A stretch of 64,000 nt of DNA, taken from the NCBI GenBank assembly GCA_030490835.1, contig CM059977.1:13115399-13179398 (forward strand), given 5' to 3'. The notes under the pieces were generated by a model, which was not told where the DNA came from, did not search any database, and saw only the letters and a program-made list of their open reading frames with translations. The stretch is from Annona cherimola (taxonomy: Eukaryota > Streptophyta > Magnoliopsida > Magnoliales > Annonaceae). Every line of letters begins with the position of its first letter. The first letter of the stretch is position 1. Made by a program: the position numbers and the translations under genes. Below, piece after piece: positions 23,756-36,699 of the stretch.

Positions 23756-26700
23756 ATGACGTTGCTTGGTGGGTGCGGCGAAGGAGAGATGGAGAAAGAT
23801 TTCGATTCCCAGCTGCGGTTGCAAGAGGGCGCTGACAATAGCAGGATGCAACGATCCAAGAGCATCACGTTCAGGGCGCCTCAAGAGCATTTCACCATTC
23901 AAGATTTTGAGTTGGGGAAGATCTACGGCGTGGGTTCCTATTCGAAGGTCTGTTAAAGTTTATTTGTTTGCTACTCTCGTGGTGTGGATTACTGATTGGG
24001 GATATGCTTGATTTCTTTCCAGGCTTGAAATTTGGCAGAGACGATGGACCGATTCGTTTTTTATAATAGTCAGAAATTATAAATGATTACTTGAACAATC
24101 TGAGAAGAGATGCTCACCTCCTTGTTTATTCTCTAACTATATTGAAAGCCTTTATGAAGTTGACTTGGGCCATCACCATATGTTCCCTTGGACCACAATC
24201 AAAATCTTTAGGTGCTTATAACTGTGTGTCTTAATGGAACACGCAAAACTGTGTGGTGGATGGTCAGGTTGAGGATTCACTTGCCATTCCAAGAAGAAAA
24301 CCACGTGAATAACACCACAATAATCCATACTCAAAATGTTGTCTATGCACATGATTATTATCGAATCAATGTATGAAATTTCTTTATTGAAACCTAACTG
24401 GATTTCAGAATTCTAACTGATCTGGTGTTTCTGAACCAGAGAAACTAGATATGTTTAGAAGGTTGGGTCTGCCTGGGCATGATGAACACACCCACATATT
24501 GGATTGTGTGCATAAGTAAATGCATACTGCCACAGCCATCACTAATATTCAAGCATTTAACCCAACCAGTAATAATTTCTTATTTATGATTTGTTACAAA
24601 GAACAATGCCTACTGTTAAGCATATGACATATGCATTGAATTCTTATCCTAAAACTGTTATCATGTCCCCAGATTCCTTTTAGTCCCTTCAATTTTAACC
24701 AACTTAATCTTTGTGACTTGTGCTACTATTGCTGCAATTTCACTTCTCAGCAAAGTCTTTTGACCTCAATTTCACATTGCCAGACACTATAAACCTTCTT
24801 TTTGCGTCTCAAACTATGTTAAGACCATGCAAATACAACATGGATGTTGAACCCTATAACCATCTAAACATGGTCTAAAGGAGCTCACAATTTGGGTCAT
24901 TTCAGCTATCATATGTTTTTAGTTAGATTGTTCCACGTTTTAATGTCTAACGAAGTTATGAACTCCTAAGTTCATTAATGGATGTTGAGTGAATGGAACA
25001 AATTTCGAAAATTTCTGGATATGAGACAGTGGACCATGATGGACTAGTTTGTGATGTGCAAAAAATTGGGGTATTTTCCTAGCACGTTGTTGTTCATATC
25101 ATTCTTATTTTGTTATTTTCCATATTTTTCCTTTTTCAATTGTTAAACTGCTCAGAGTGGATTTTCTTTTTCCCTCAAAAGAACCTAATTTTTATTTGCC
25201 TCACTGTGAAGGCCCTCATGCATATTGCTATAGCCTGTTTATTTCTAGGGGATAGAATGTATCACCGGGAGAAGTTTTTTGTTATGGTTTCCAAGATTTT
25301 CATTTAAATAATAAAATTGTAGGGATTATGTGGATGAAATCCCATGGGAAGACAATGAAAATTATAATTCTTTTCTTCTGGTCTTTATTTCAAATGATGG
25401 CAAAATAAATGGATGTGGACCTTAATTTTGTTCAAAAATTTCTGCTAGTTAGTTTATCTTCTTAGAACTCCATATCTAGAATTTTTGTCTTATTTTAAGA
25501 TTGGACAGTATGTGAACAATATGACTAGAAGCTCTAATTTTGTGATATAAACTCAGAGAAGAAGTTAAGAACTTGTTTGTCTCCCTATTTCCTCTATGCC
25601 TCGTCATCTGCATCCTGAAGGGTTCATATGTTCTTCTCAGGTTGTGAGAGCAAAGAAGAAAGACACAGGAAATGTATATGCTTTGAAGATCATGGACAAG
25701 AAGTTTATCACCAAGGAAAATAAAATATTATATGTTAAACTGGAACGGATAGTACTTGATCAGTTGGATCATCCTGGCATTATCAGATTATTTTTCACAT
25801 TTCAAGACTCCTATTCTCTCTGTAGGTATTTCCGGTTTTGTCATATTGATAGTATTTTCATACATCCACCTTGTGTTTTCCATTTATCCTTTCCAGATTG
25901 GTATTTTATTATCGGGCGAGTTTTTATGTAATCAGGTTACATAGAAGCGGTTACATGTAACCCCCTCCATTTTTGAGATTTTGATGTTTGATGGAAAATC
26001 CAATCCATTCATTGTATTTAACATCATTTGTTTGTCACATACATGAAAACAAAATTTGCACAAAAATAGGTACGTTCGTGTATAAATTAGGGAACATGCT
26101 TAGATATATTCACATATATATTAGAATGTAACAATACTTTATAGAATTTTTCGTCGACATACTTGTGATATTTTAGATGGTTTAGATATTGAAATTACTA
26201 ATTAAAAATAATATTTAATATTAAATCATTTTATTACGTTGATTTTACATGTTTGTAAATGAGACCCATATACCGTGATACTAGACAAATGAAAGAATTT
26301 TTTTCTATAATAATATAAATGATGCTAAATTTAATGGATAGAGTAGATTTTCCATCAACCATTTAAATATTAAAAATCGCAGAGGTTACATAGAAGAGAG
26401 GTTCGTAGAAGCGCTCCCATTTTACTATATTTTTGTTTCATTTCTAATTGGATTGATTATGTAACATGATACACAGACATGGCTCTTGAGTCTTGTGAAG
26501 GTGGAGAACTTTTTGATCAAATAACAAGGGTAAATTTTTAACAGCCAGAAATTGTACTTCTGGAAACACACATCACAATTCAATTGTATTTTTAATAAAA
26601 TTTTGTTTGTCCATGTGGATGCAGAAAGGATGCCTGCCAGAGTCTGAGGCTCGTTTCTATGCAGCAGAAGTTATTGATGTACTAGAATACATTCATGGAC

Positions 26701-29700
26701 TTGGATTAATTCACCGAGACATTAAGGTACCCAAAAAGTTTTGTCCATTGTTTCATCAAGATGCCACATACTAACAATTTTGTGAATTCCAGCCGGAGAA
26801 CTTGTTGCTCACTGCAGATGGCCATATTAAAGTTGCTGATTTCGGTAGTGTAAAACCAATGAAAGATAGCAAAATTAACGTCCTTCCTGCTGCAACAAGT
26901 AAGGTTATAATATTGTCCTAATTGAATTCATTTTCTAAAGTGATCAGGTCAATGGTTAAGCCGTACACTTCCATGTACTTGCACAGACGAGAAGGCTTGC
27001 ACCTTTGTGGGAACTGCAGCTTATGTCCCTCCCGAAGTCCTCAATTCCTCCCCTGCAACATTTGGGTGAGCAATTTAGAGGTCACTGTATTGGATGCTTT
27101 AGTATTCACGAAAGAGCAGTACTTTCTTTTATTTTCTCCTTTCTATCTTTGTAATGTCTGACTTCTAACCAGAGGAAGTTCTTTAATGAAATACCAACAT
27201 AGATTATTCCTTTCTAAATTAAATATTGTTATCTTTATTCAATTTTGTTTAATCAAGGTTGTTTGTTTCTCCCTCCCACTTTTGTAACAGAAATGATCTT
27301 TGGGCGCTTGGCTGCACCTTATATCAGATGCTTTCAGGAACTTCTCCATTCAAAGATGCAAGTGAATGGCTGATTTTTCAAAGGATTATAGCCAGGGACC
27401 TAAAATTCCCAGATTATTTCTCAGATGAAGCACGAGATCTTATTGATAAGTTACTAGTAAGGATTGGCAGGACTTGGAGATCTGTCTCTCGCTTCTTTTG
27501 GCCTTCTTTTTAAAATTTTTAAAATCATCTTCAATTCGAATTTCTCATATTCAATTGGTTGTCAATGCATCTTAGGGCATGTTTGGTTGGTGTGAATGCA
27601 AACTTTACTAGTAAAAGCTGTCAGTACAAAAGAAAATGATATCATTTATACTTTTTGGTAGAAAAAATATGTTTGATTACGGAAAATGACAGCAATGATT
27701 TTGAAAAGATGGATCTGTTATAGTAAGTTAATATTACATCAAAATGTGGATTTAGAGGCTGGACTTGAAGGAGGTTCCCAATCTCCGTTTTGGAGATTGC
27801 ACAAATACTTGTTACTGCTTTTGTTGGTCAGGAAAGAGAAATCTTGTGCTTTAAGGTGATTCTTTCAATACACTTTGGAAATATCACCTGGTTGGAAGAG
27901 CTTGCAGTCCTGCAAGAGGCAAAAGATACTTCTGGTAAATGATTGTGCGAGCTCATTCAGTAGCTGTTGGATGCTGGCAATATGACAAGGAAGTTGACTG
28001 TCTTGTTGGCAAGCTTAGAGAATGATGTCCATGTTTCATTGTAGAGTGACAGAATAACAATTAAGGTTGAGTGTGGATACCTTTCCATCTTGTTGGCAAG
28101 CTTGGAGAATGCTCTGCAAGTTCGATTGTGGAGTGACAGAATAACAATTAAGGTTGAGTGCGAATACCTTCCTGGTACGTGGTGATAGGCTCCAACAGGT
28201 CCAGCAAGCAAAGCTATTACTGAAAAATCTTCTCTATTGCTCTGTCAGTGGGAAGATTCCAAGTAGATACTGGATGCTGAGGCACAATTCAGCGCCTCTC
28301 TCTGGAGGTGACCTGGGTACACAAAAATTTGCTTTGGATGATCTGTCCTCTAAAAACATGTGCTGGACAGTTTGATATAGCTGACGATAAGAAGTGGAAG
28401 ATGGTTTTGAGGGTATGGAATTTAGACATTGTCTGTGATTGACTGAGAATTACCAGTTTCAAAGCTACAATAATGGGTTGGAAGAGCTGCAGAATATTCC
28501 ATATCGCATGCAGAAATACAGTAATTTACCATACAAGCTGCCGGGTGAAATTTTGGAATGGTGGCAAGTGCTTCTTAAACATTCGTGGTCCTACATGCTT
28601 TTTAGGTCCAATTGAATGAACTTGTTCTCTGATTGGTTCTGGGTTCAGAAATTGCTGTTGCTTTCATGTTAGTGAAGAAAGTCAATGCTACTTCTTTAGT
28701 TTTATTCTGAAGTGATAGACATGGAATAAGTTATCAATGGTTATTTATTAATGCTCGATCTTAAAGATGTCATTCTTATTTTTATAGGATACAGATCCCA
28801 ACAGCAGACCTGGTGCTGGACCTGATGGTTATGTTGCATTGAAGAAGCATCCATTCTTCAAAGGAGTTGACTGGAAAAATTTAAGGGCACAACCAGCTCC
28901 AAAACTTGCTCCTGAGTCGAAGGTGTGAACTGCGTGTGTTTTATTTTGCTATTCTCTGCTATCAGTTGAAGTGGATAAGCAGTTATTTACTGATATCTCA
29001 TGGTCTTGTCTTATGATTTGTATCAGGCAGCAGAGGATGACGATGCTCATGATTCTGAGTGGAACCTCTCACATGCTGGTGATGCTTCTACCCTACAAAA
29101 CTCAGTTCAAGATGGATCTAGCGGTGCCACATCGTCTTCAGAATCATATGCACATATGAGTCGGGTTGCTTCCATTGAATCTTTTGACTCTAGATGGTAC
29201 TTTTAAAATGTTGCAACAATTGCCATTAGTTTTGATAGGGTTCTGCAATTGCTTTCTTTAATGTCTCTTTTTGAATGGCTAATCTATATTCATTGCTGGA
29301 GAGGAGGTGTCCTTATTACGGGCCATTGATGTTTAATCCGGTTGGGGCATCCACATTTTTACACCCAGAACTTGGGTCGATTCATTTAGGAACAGGTCCT
29401 CGTCTTTGGAGAATAGAGAGGATGATGAGTTTCAATCTTATAATGAATAGATTTTCAGCTTTCCTGGAGAAAGATATAAAGGAAAAGTAGCAGTGTCCCT
29501 ATTTGATAATTGTCTGGATCCATCTAGGTTTACCAAATTGGCTTTTATGGAGCAAATCAAGTCTGCAATTCTCTCCTTTTAAAATGCCAAAATATAGCAT
29601 TCCTGTTTTCCTTGATGATATTTAAACTATATACTTCATGAATGTGCTTTTTGTTAATATCTTGTATATTTGGTACATGATTTCATGACTTTTTACTGCA

Positions 29701-30375
29701 ACCAAATGTTAAAATATTTTATTGCAGTAACACAATTCCAACACATGTAGGTTGTCTCATTAGGCATCAGCTTAACACATATATTCATTCCCCTGCTACC
29801 TAAGAATGAAACATGAATTTAGGTATGTCTGCAGTAAATTAATACAGCAGGACGACCCTTTCAAGTTTTCCTGCAAGCTTAATTCTATTACTACAATTCT
29901 TCTCTGCACTTACATGAGTTTAAGCATGTGCTTTTCTTCAATGAACGTCTTTTTTTATATTACGCTACCAACAGGCAAGAATTTCTAGATCCTGGAGAGT
30001 CTGTTGTGATGATCTCCATGGTGAAGAAAATACAGAAGCTGGCTAACAAGAAAGTGCAGCTTATTCTCACGGACAAGCCAAAATTGATATATATTGACCC
30101 TTCCAAAATGATGATTAAGGGGAATATAATCTGGTCTGACAATTCGAATGACCTGAATGTCCAAGTTGTCAATAATTCACTTTTCAAGATTTGCACCGTA
30201 AGTTAATTTCCCCCTCCTGCCAATCCCCGGTGCTTGCCCCATGATCTCAAGCAAATGTTTCCTCATTGGTAAAACTTATTTGCTTTTTCAGCCAAAAAAG
30301 GTGATATCATTTGAGGATTCTAAACAGCGGGCAGGGCAGTGGAAGAAAGCAATTGAGGGTCTTCAGAAGCGATGA
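23756..30375 (+). CDS. PDPK1: 3-phosphoinositide-dependent protein kinase 1 (PDK1), intact
   Basis: Eleven exons join in frame to 496 aa: 23756-23947, 25641-25821, 26477-26529, 26625-26726, 26793-26898, 26987-27065, 27291-27456, 28788-28922, 29027-29196, 29975-30197, 30292-30375. All introns are GT-AG. The kinase domain has the glycine loop GVGSYSKV (from G58), VYALK with K80, HRDIKPEN with catalytic D174, DFG with D192, and the activation loop [13 protein letters not shown], where T217 sits at the position of the activation-loop Ser of animal PDK1. A C-terminal PH domain runs from about residue 398 to the end. Plant PDK1 proteins are about 490 aa, so the length fits. It binds phosphoinositides and phosphatidic acid and phosphorylates AGC kinases. 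The start at 23756 is upstream of a second in-frame ATG at 23789 (MEKDFDSQ), which matches the usual plant start; either could be used. A possible AATAAA signal lies at 30929. Confidence 0.96.
28001..28175 (+). repeat. 87-bp tandem repeat in PDK1 intron 7
   Basis: Two diverged units begin TCTTGTTGGCAAGCTT at 28001 and 28088, and each contains GTGACAGAATAACAATTAAG. The second copy of the duplication holds the same pair at about 51260-51435, so the repeat predates the large duplication. Confidence 0.75.
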
Positions 30376-32695
30376 ACTGTGGTCAAACTTTTCAATATAT
30401 AAACTAATTTCTACTTGGAAGGTAGCTGCAGGGAGTAATTTCCATGAAAATAGTCGGGCTGCAGTTGTGCAATATGTGTGCAGGAGCTTGGCTGTGTTCA
30501 GCATTCTCAAAGCATACTGTGCAGCAACATCTAACATGGGGGTTAGGTTGCAGTATCTTGGAAGCATATTTCATAAGAAACCACCTTGGCTATGCATAGG
30601 AAATGGGGAGCGTGAAGATGCACCCTGTTTACCTTCGCAAGCTTGGTTCTTCGGCACCAAGGTGTGTACTTATTTTGTACTGGAAATTTCTGATTATTCA
30701 ATACCTGCTTATTATCGCACCAGAGAGAACATGTGATTTGCAATTGACAGTGCTCCTTGTTTTTCCTCTTGTTTGGCTTGGAGTGGCTGATAATGAAAAA
30801 GATCACTAGAATAGTTTGTTGTTGTAATGGATAAACATGCAATTCGCCAGTAGAAATGTTGAATGCACATTTTGTTGTAGACGAGCCTGTGATTTTCCAG
30901 GAACCGTGTGCTAATTTTCTGTTCTGGCAATAAACGCTACAAAGATTAAAAGTACATACACAGGCCACAGGCAATTGATAATAAATAAATAAATAAAAGT
31001 AGAACTCTTCATAAGGTGAGTTGTCCTCATTTCTTTCTAGTATGTATTTATACATGTTGCACAACTAATTAAGCAACTGGGTAGCCGAATCTGTTAGAGG
31101 TTGTGACACCCCCGCCTCAACTACTTCAACTGTTCACTTGCGGCCGACACCACTTCCTCATTCCCAGTCTGTCCTTGGTCTGATATTTCTGTACATAATA
31201 GATGCCTAGTCAACATGTTTTTGGATTTTCCATGTCAAGTAACTTATTGTTGTAACATTATAAACCCATTTTCCATGCCATTTCATCCATTAATTCCTTT
31301 ACAACTTAATTATTTTTTGAAAAATTTTCCACCATAATCAGTTGGTATCATGTAAATTGTCCGTTTGAAACTTGCAAGGGAGCATTCGTAATGTGATACC
31401 GGATAGTAATTGATTACAAATGGGTATTCCTTTTGTATAAAATGTTAAAACATAGTGATTGAAAAAACAGAAAACAATGGAAAAATAAAATTTCACTTTG
31501 CGAGGTAATTAATAGGGCAAATTATATCAAGAGGTCCTTAGTACTCATTCTATAATGGAGTATCATGTCTTCGGGTCTATTTGGCCTAGGGGTGGGAATT
31601 AAGATAGGTTGACTTATGATCTGCCCTTGATCTAATCCCTTTTTGACTAGGTAAAAATAACATTTTTTATAATTTGGTATTGGAATGAGTTATGGTCGAA
31701 AAGTGGAAAGAGTTTCTAGGGGTTTTAAAAGCAGGTGTTAGGTTAAATATGATGTGACATATTTTAAAATCATATAGTTAAGCTGTCAAATCAAAGTGAA
31801 TAATATCATATTATATGACCCATGGCTCAGGCCCAAAATCGCATGTCACATTAAAAAAGAGGAGTTCATAAGAGTTTAAAAGTGGGTCTCAAACATTAAA
31901 GTTTATGCATTTTTTATTCTGAATAAAGTATGCTACATTAATCAATTTTAATAAAGCTACACTATATTTACTCATGTTTGGTATTAATAATCATGTTTAT
32001 TTTTATTAATTAGTAAAATATTAAAGCATAAAACATTTAACTGTGCCATGGATGTTTCTTTGTGGTTGATAAATGTATAAATTATTAAAATTATCTTACT
32101 TGAGGTGCATTTTTTATTCAACTCACCATTCCGATGCCGATCTGAGAGCAACTGGAAGTTTATCTTAAGACGTATAGAAAAAGATAAAGAGAAACTGTTC
32201 TTATCCTGACTTATATACAAAAAGTTTTAGACAGTTTTTAAAAAGTATGATCAAGGTTTGACAAATTTTAATCCAGTACGATCCACTCCAGTTCTCATCC
32301 TTAATTTGGCCTTGCTTGTTTTGCACAGTGGTAAAAATTCTTAAGAAGCGTGGAAATCTTGAGCTATAAAGGACTCTTTTTGTATCGCGATTAACGAGCA
32401 TGGTGTGGGTATTTGTAATCGTCAGGCCAAACATACCCTTGAGCTAGCTGTGTAGGCATTAAAGGACACTGCAATGGAATTTATTATTATTTTTTTTAAT
32501 ATATGAATGGAGATTATTGCTTCAACCTGGAATCGGAGGAGAAGCTTACACACAGCCATGCAAGTGTTGACATTACAATGGGATATTAGTTGTCTGCTGT
32601 GAGAAACTATATTGGATAATTGCATGGCACAAGAGATTTCATTGGGACATGTGGTTAGAACCGAGCCAACCAATTCTTAGAGCTGAATCCAAAAG

Positions 32696-35600
32696 CTATT
32701 TCATAGCAATAAGTGCCAAAATAGCTTCAAGATGATTGGTCTCTTTGAAAGCGGCAACTAGTTTTTGGAAGGCATCTCTAGCAGCACGGTTCTGAGCAAT
32801 ATCTTTCCTTGCCCTATATTTGCCAATTCCAACCACATAATTATTGACCAAAGCTTCCACAATTGTACTGTACTCCCATTTATCGTCGACAAATGTTGCA
32901 TGCAGCCCTTTCTTTTGACAGAACTCCATAAGCTCAGTCATTGGATGGTTTCGCAATGTATCTGGAGTAATCAGCGGCTCCAACAGCCCTTTAAATACCT
33001 ATCCATTTATCAATTAAAAAAAATAATCACACTTAAAATTTCTTTCCTTCTCAAATACGAATTCTACTATTTTCTAATTATAATTTTCTAAGAAGGTATT
33101 TGCTTTAGTGATTCGAGAAATAATATCATTAGAAACCATTAAAAAAGATAAGAAAATATGAGTGTGAGAAATGAGCACATACCTCCCAAACTTTATCGAG
33201 GCTGTAGCCAGTATCGACGAAGACCGCTCCAAGCAGAGATTCAACAATGTTAGCAAGGATCTTCGGACTTTCAACAAGCCCGTTTGAATGCATGGGATAT
33301 TCAATTATAGCTTCCTCAAAATCTTTAATCTAAAGATCAGCAATTTAGCGCCGTGAGTAAAATAGTTTAATTACTTGTCTCACTTCCCAATTCCCACGCG
33401 TGCAATATATATGAGCATAGAAACACACACACTCACAAGGGAATATCTTTAATATATAATATATTTCTTTATATAAAACTTTCACAAACAACTGTATAGA
33501 GAATTTCACTTGCGGTGTCATAATTTAGATTTTGCCGGATGGAGGGTCAAAACTATTTGATAAAAAAAATAATTTCGTGAGGCCGTATATCTATGAAATT
33601 TGAAGTCAACGTATATGAACTTTATTGATTTGGTAAAAGAAAATTCAAATTTCTTCCAAGAAGCCATTCCCCGCATTGATTATTATGTCAGAGGTCAGTA
33701 CTATTGTCCTACAATAAATTTGATTATGGAGATAACAGCTAAGATTTTTTTTTTTTTTTAAAAAAAAAAATTGATTTATCTCCGTGTCACACGCTAAAGA
33801 TTTTTGTGTTTAGGAAATAAAATCAATATGGTCATATGAAATAAAAAAATACTACAGCTACTGATCATAAACTAATAAATAGAATTTTTCGGTTAGAGTG
33901 TCACTGCAAGAAAATTGACTGTTATTAGAAATAAAAGATATTCTTAAAAGCTAAAGCCCACACGTATGCCCGTATATACGACTTAACTCCTCTCAATCTC
34001 TTCTTACATGTAACTATTTTCATTTTTTTATAAAAGAAAAACCATTTTCATTCTTAATATATTGATTCTTGATGTTCCATTTATTCTATATATTATTTTT
34101 AACATTATTTATATTATTATGAAAATTCTTTCATTTATCTAATATCATTTTGCATGACTTTTCTATAAACGTATAAAATGAATGTAATAAAATAATAAAA
34201 TATTAAATATTAACTGTTTAAAATGTTATTAATATGTGGATAAATGGAAAATATTATTACATTCTGATATATGTATAAATGGACTTAAGTATTTTTCATA
34301 ATTTACATTCAATCTATATTTTTAAACAAATGTTGTTATACACATCGTTATTAAGATCAAACTTAGTCTCTTAGGTAAAATAATGATATTAAATATAATA
34401 GATGAATGATTTTCTATCAATCATTAAAGTTTTAAAATGGAAATGATTGCATGAAACCGCTCCCAATATGATTAAATATTTTGTAATTTGTATATCCCTT
34501 GTTATATCTAATGAAATAGACACTCAAATATACTTAATGCCAGGCAATAAATTCTTTTATTTTGGTTGCCCAATTAATTAGTTTGCTAGGCAGCATTTGC
34601 ACGGATCTGTTGTGTCAATAAATAACGAAATTTAAAATCCTTTCGACAAAAATACAGATAATCCAGTTTCTTCTATTCTATTATCTAAAATATATACTGA
34701 ACTAGGGTGTGTTTGGTAATGAATAAAACTTTTGATAGAAAGTTCTGGAGAGTAAAAGTTGTCAAATGATGTGATATGATAGGGGTAATGATGAGTAGTA
34801 AAGAGGATAAAGTTAGAATAGATAGGTTAGTTATATAGATAGTTGTATAGAAATGATTGAAATGTATGGTAATTGTATAGGAAAATGTGAAAAAATGATT
34901 AAAAAATATGATAGTTGTGGAGAATGAAAAGTTTTAGATTGAAAAGTTTTAACTTGATATTTTCTATCAATTACCAAACACACCCCTAATTATTTTCTAT
35001 TGATAACAAATCAGAGAAAAAGATTTCTGTTGTGTCAATAAATAACGAAATTTGAAATCCTTTCAACAAAAATATAGATAATCCAGTTTCTTCTATTCTA
35101 TTATCTAAAATATATACTGAACTAGTTATTTGCTATTGATAACTAATTAGAGAAAAAGATTTCTGTTGTGTCAATAAATAACGAAATGTAAAATCCTTTC
35201 AACAAAAATATAGATAATCAGTTTCTTCTATTCTATTATCTAAAATATATACTGAACTAATTATTTTCTATTGAGAACTAATCAGAGAAAAAGATTTAAG
35301 TAGATGCTAGTAATTTATTCGGTGGCCAACGTGTGAACATGTAAATCACAAATAAGAAAGCTTATTGGAATTTGTGGTTTCACTTGAGTGGGAGTGGGTC
35401 AGTCAATTGGGTCATACATGACGCACTTGTTGACAACAAAAATATAGATAATCAGTTTCTTCTATTCTATTATCTAAAAACTGGATTATCGATCTCACTT
35501 GTCTCGCTGAACTCATGAGAAAAATAAAAGGCCAAAAACAAAAACAAAAACTCTTCGAAAAGTAATTACAAGTTCCAGAGAAATCCACTCACCGACTTTC

Positions 35601-36588
35601 GGTCTCACACGCCAGCAACTCTACGACCTACCTTTTGCATATTCATGCACGTTGGCTTTGTGGGCCCATAGCGTGTTAATTAAGCTCGACCTTTAATTCA
35701 ACGGTTCAAATAAATAAATAGCTTTATTTTTAGGCCCAAAAAAAAAAAAAAACAAATGCGAGTCAAAAGAGATCTCCAAAGGTCCGCCGCTCCCACGTAA
35801 GAACAATGAAAAAAAAGTCAACGTACCTTAACTTAATCTGCTTATCATAGCTTTTTCAAAATTTTAAAATTTAATTAATTAGTAAGATTATTTATTTAAT
35901 TAGTATGAGTGGTGCTCTAATTATCAAAGGACAAAATATTTATTCGACCATCACGTTCTCTCTTACCACTTACGAGTAAAGAACGAAAGTAGAAATAGCG
36001 TAATTAATTTATTCTTGCTAAAGTTAAATTCTATAATCTGAATAATTATTTTTATTACGGCTAATTAAAGCTAGCTTATCCATTTTCGAAATTTAGGTTC
36101 TCTTCTGGGGTGAAGAAAGCCGTAGAAATCATCAAAAAAATCCTACAAAGTAAAATATTGAGATAATGTATTACCTGGGTGCTGAGGACGGCAACCTTGT
36201 GACGGATGCATCTATGTAGCTCGTGCTTGAGGGCCACGCGAGCGAGCTTCTCGGTGTCAACGTTGGCAGCACGGAGCTGAGTCAAGGGTCCGGGTCCGAG
36301 TTCCGGATAAGCAAGGAAGAGCTGCTTGGCCATAACACAGCTGAGAACGGCATCGCCCATATACTCCAGCCGCTCGTAGGTAAGGCCGGACCTGTCCGGG
36401 TAGTAGTAGGAACCGTGGGTGAGAGCTTCCACCACCAGCTTCCTGTCCTTGAATCGGTAGCAGAGAATGCGCTCCACCGCTTCTACACTAGGCAATATCT
36501 CCTCCTCCACGTCCTCCAGTGATTTTCCTAAAATCACCCATTTTAGAAGATGCCAGAATATGGTCAGTCTCCGGAGAAGCATCATCAT
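32696..36588 (-). CDS. RNase III-like protein (RTL type), copy A, Asn at a catalytic Asp position
   Basis: Exons 36588-36175, 33329-33183 and 32998-32696, with GT-AG junctions in phase 0, give 287 aa. After a hydrophobic N-terminal stretch (LLRRLTIFWHLLKWVIL) comes one RNase III domain (about residues 33-190) with the signature YERLEYMGDAVL (E72, E75 and D79 at metal-binding positions) and the second conserved block LANIVESLLGAVFVD. There, N165 (codon AAC at 33249-33251) stands where RNase III enzymes have the second catalytic Asp (D114 of E. coli); E168, equivalent to E117, is kept. The last exon encodes a dsRBD-like region (about 205-270) with GIGKY...KDIAQNRAARDAF. One RNase III domain plus one dsRBD matches plant RTL1-type proteins, which cleave double-stranded RNA, but I cannot fix the orthologue. 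Cleavage is likely impaired in this copy. Confidence 0.9.
34606..35299 (+). repeat. 136-bp tandem repeat, copy A (three units, first split by a MITE)
   Basis: Units start TCTGTTGTGTCAATAAATAA at 34606, 35026 and 35162. The last two are 136 bp apart. The first spacing is 420 bp, which equals 136 plus a 281-bp MITE and its 3-bp target duplication. A stray fragment of the unit (AGTTTCTTCTATTCTATTAT) recurs near 35453. Copy B holds four units. Confidence 0.9.
34702..34988. mobile_element. Tourist-like MITE, 281 bp, with CTA target duplication
   Basis: The body 34705-34985 has perfect 16-bp terminal inverted repeats, GGGTGTGTTTGGTAAT and ATTACCAAACACACCC, flanked by CTA on both sides. Three-base duplications and GGG...TGTTTGG ends fit PIF/Harbinger-derived Tourist elements. 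Copy B shows the empty site. It is related to the elements at 40451 and about 56697. Confidence 0.92.
35300..36070. other. Remaining 5' part of RNase III intron 1, copy A
   Basis: The sequence matches copy B except that about 150 bases present in B (about 60170-60335) are replaced by a short fragment of the 136-bp repeat. No other element seen. Confidence 0.6.
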
Positions 36589-36681
36589 CTTCGAATTTAG
36601 AGAAGGGGAGAAGCTCGCGGCTTCCGACTCGCGTTTACGTAATCGGGTGGGAGATGGAGACTGTCTGAGGGGATGGTGGCG

Positions 36682-36690
36682 GATTTATAG
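36682..36690 (-). promoter_or_regulatory. Probable TATA box of RNase III copy A
   Basis: CTATAAATC on the minus strand, about 95 bases upstream of the start codon. The same motif is kept upstream of copy B, so both genes retain a plausible core promoter. Confidence 0.6.
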
Positions 36691-36699
36691 GTGTGTTTC

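Larger units (their letters stand above)
33330..36174 (-). other. Intron 1 of RNase III copy A
   Basis: A 2.85-kb AT-rich intron that holds the 136-bp tandem repeat and a Tourist-like MITE. The stretch at about 33605-33730 is open and conserved in copy B (57054-57245), but resembles no protein and is not needed for the gene model. Confidence 0.8.

Noticed and set aside
27291..27513. The 84-codon frame around PDK1 exon 7 as a separate small gene
   Set aside because: It is one exon of the kinase domain, read through its donor site into the intron.
30543..31064. A 173-codon minus-strand open frame after PDK1, with a 137-codon counterpart at 53811-54224
   Set aside because: It overlaps the PDK1 3' untranslated region in antisense, resembles no protein, and its extent differs between copies because of small indels, as expected of non-coding sequence.
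33605..33800. A conserved open stretch within RNase III intron 1 (and at 57054-57245)
   Set aside because: The gene model is complete without it. Its similarity between the copies equals that of the surrounding intron, so it gives no sign of selection.
36223..36522. Plus-strand open frames of about 98 codons opposite RNase III exon 1 in both copies
   Set aside because: They are antisense shadows of a well-supported conserved exon.
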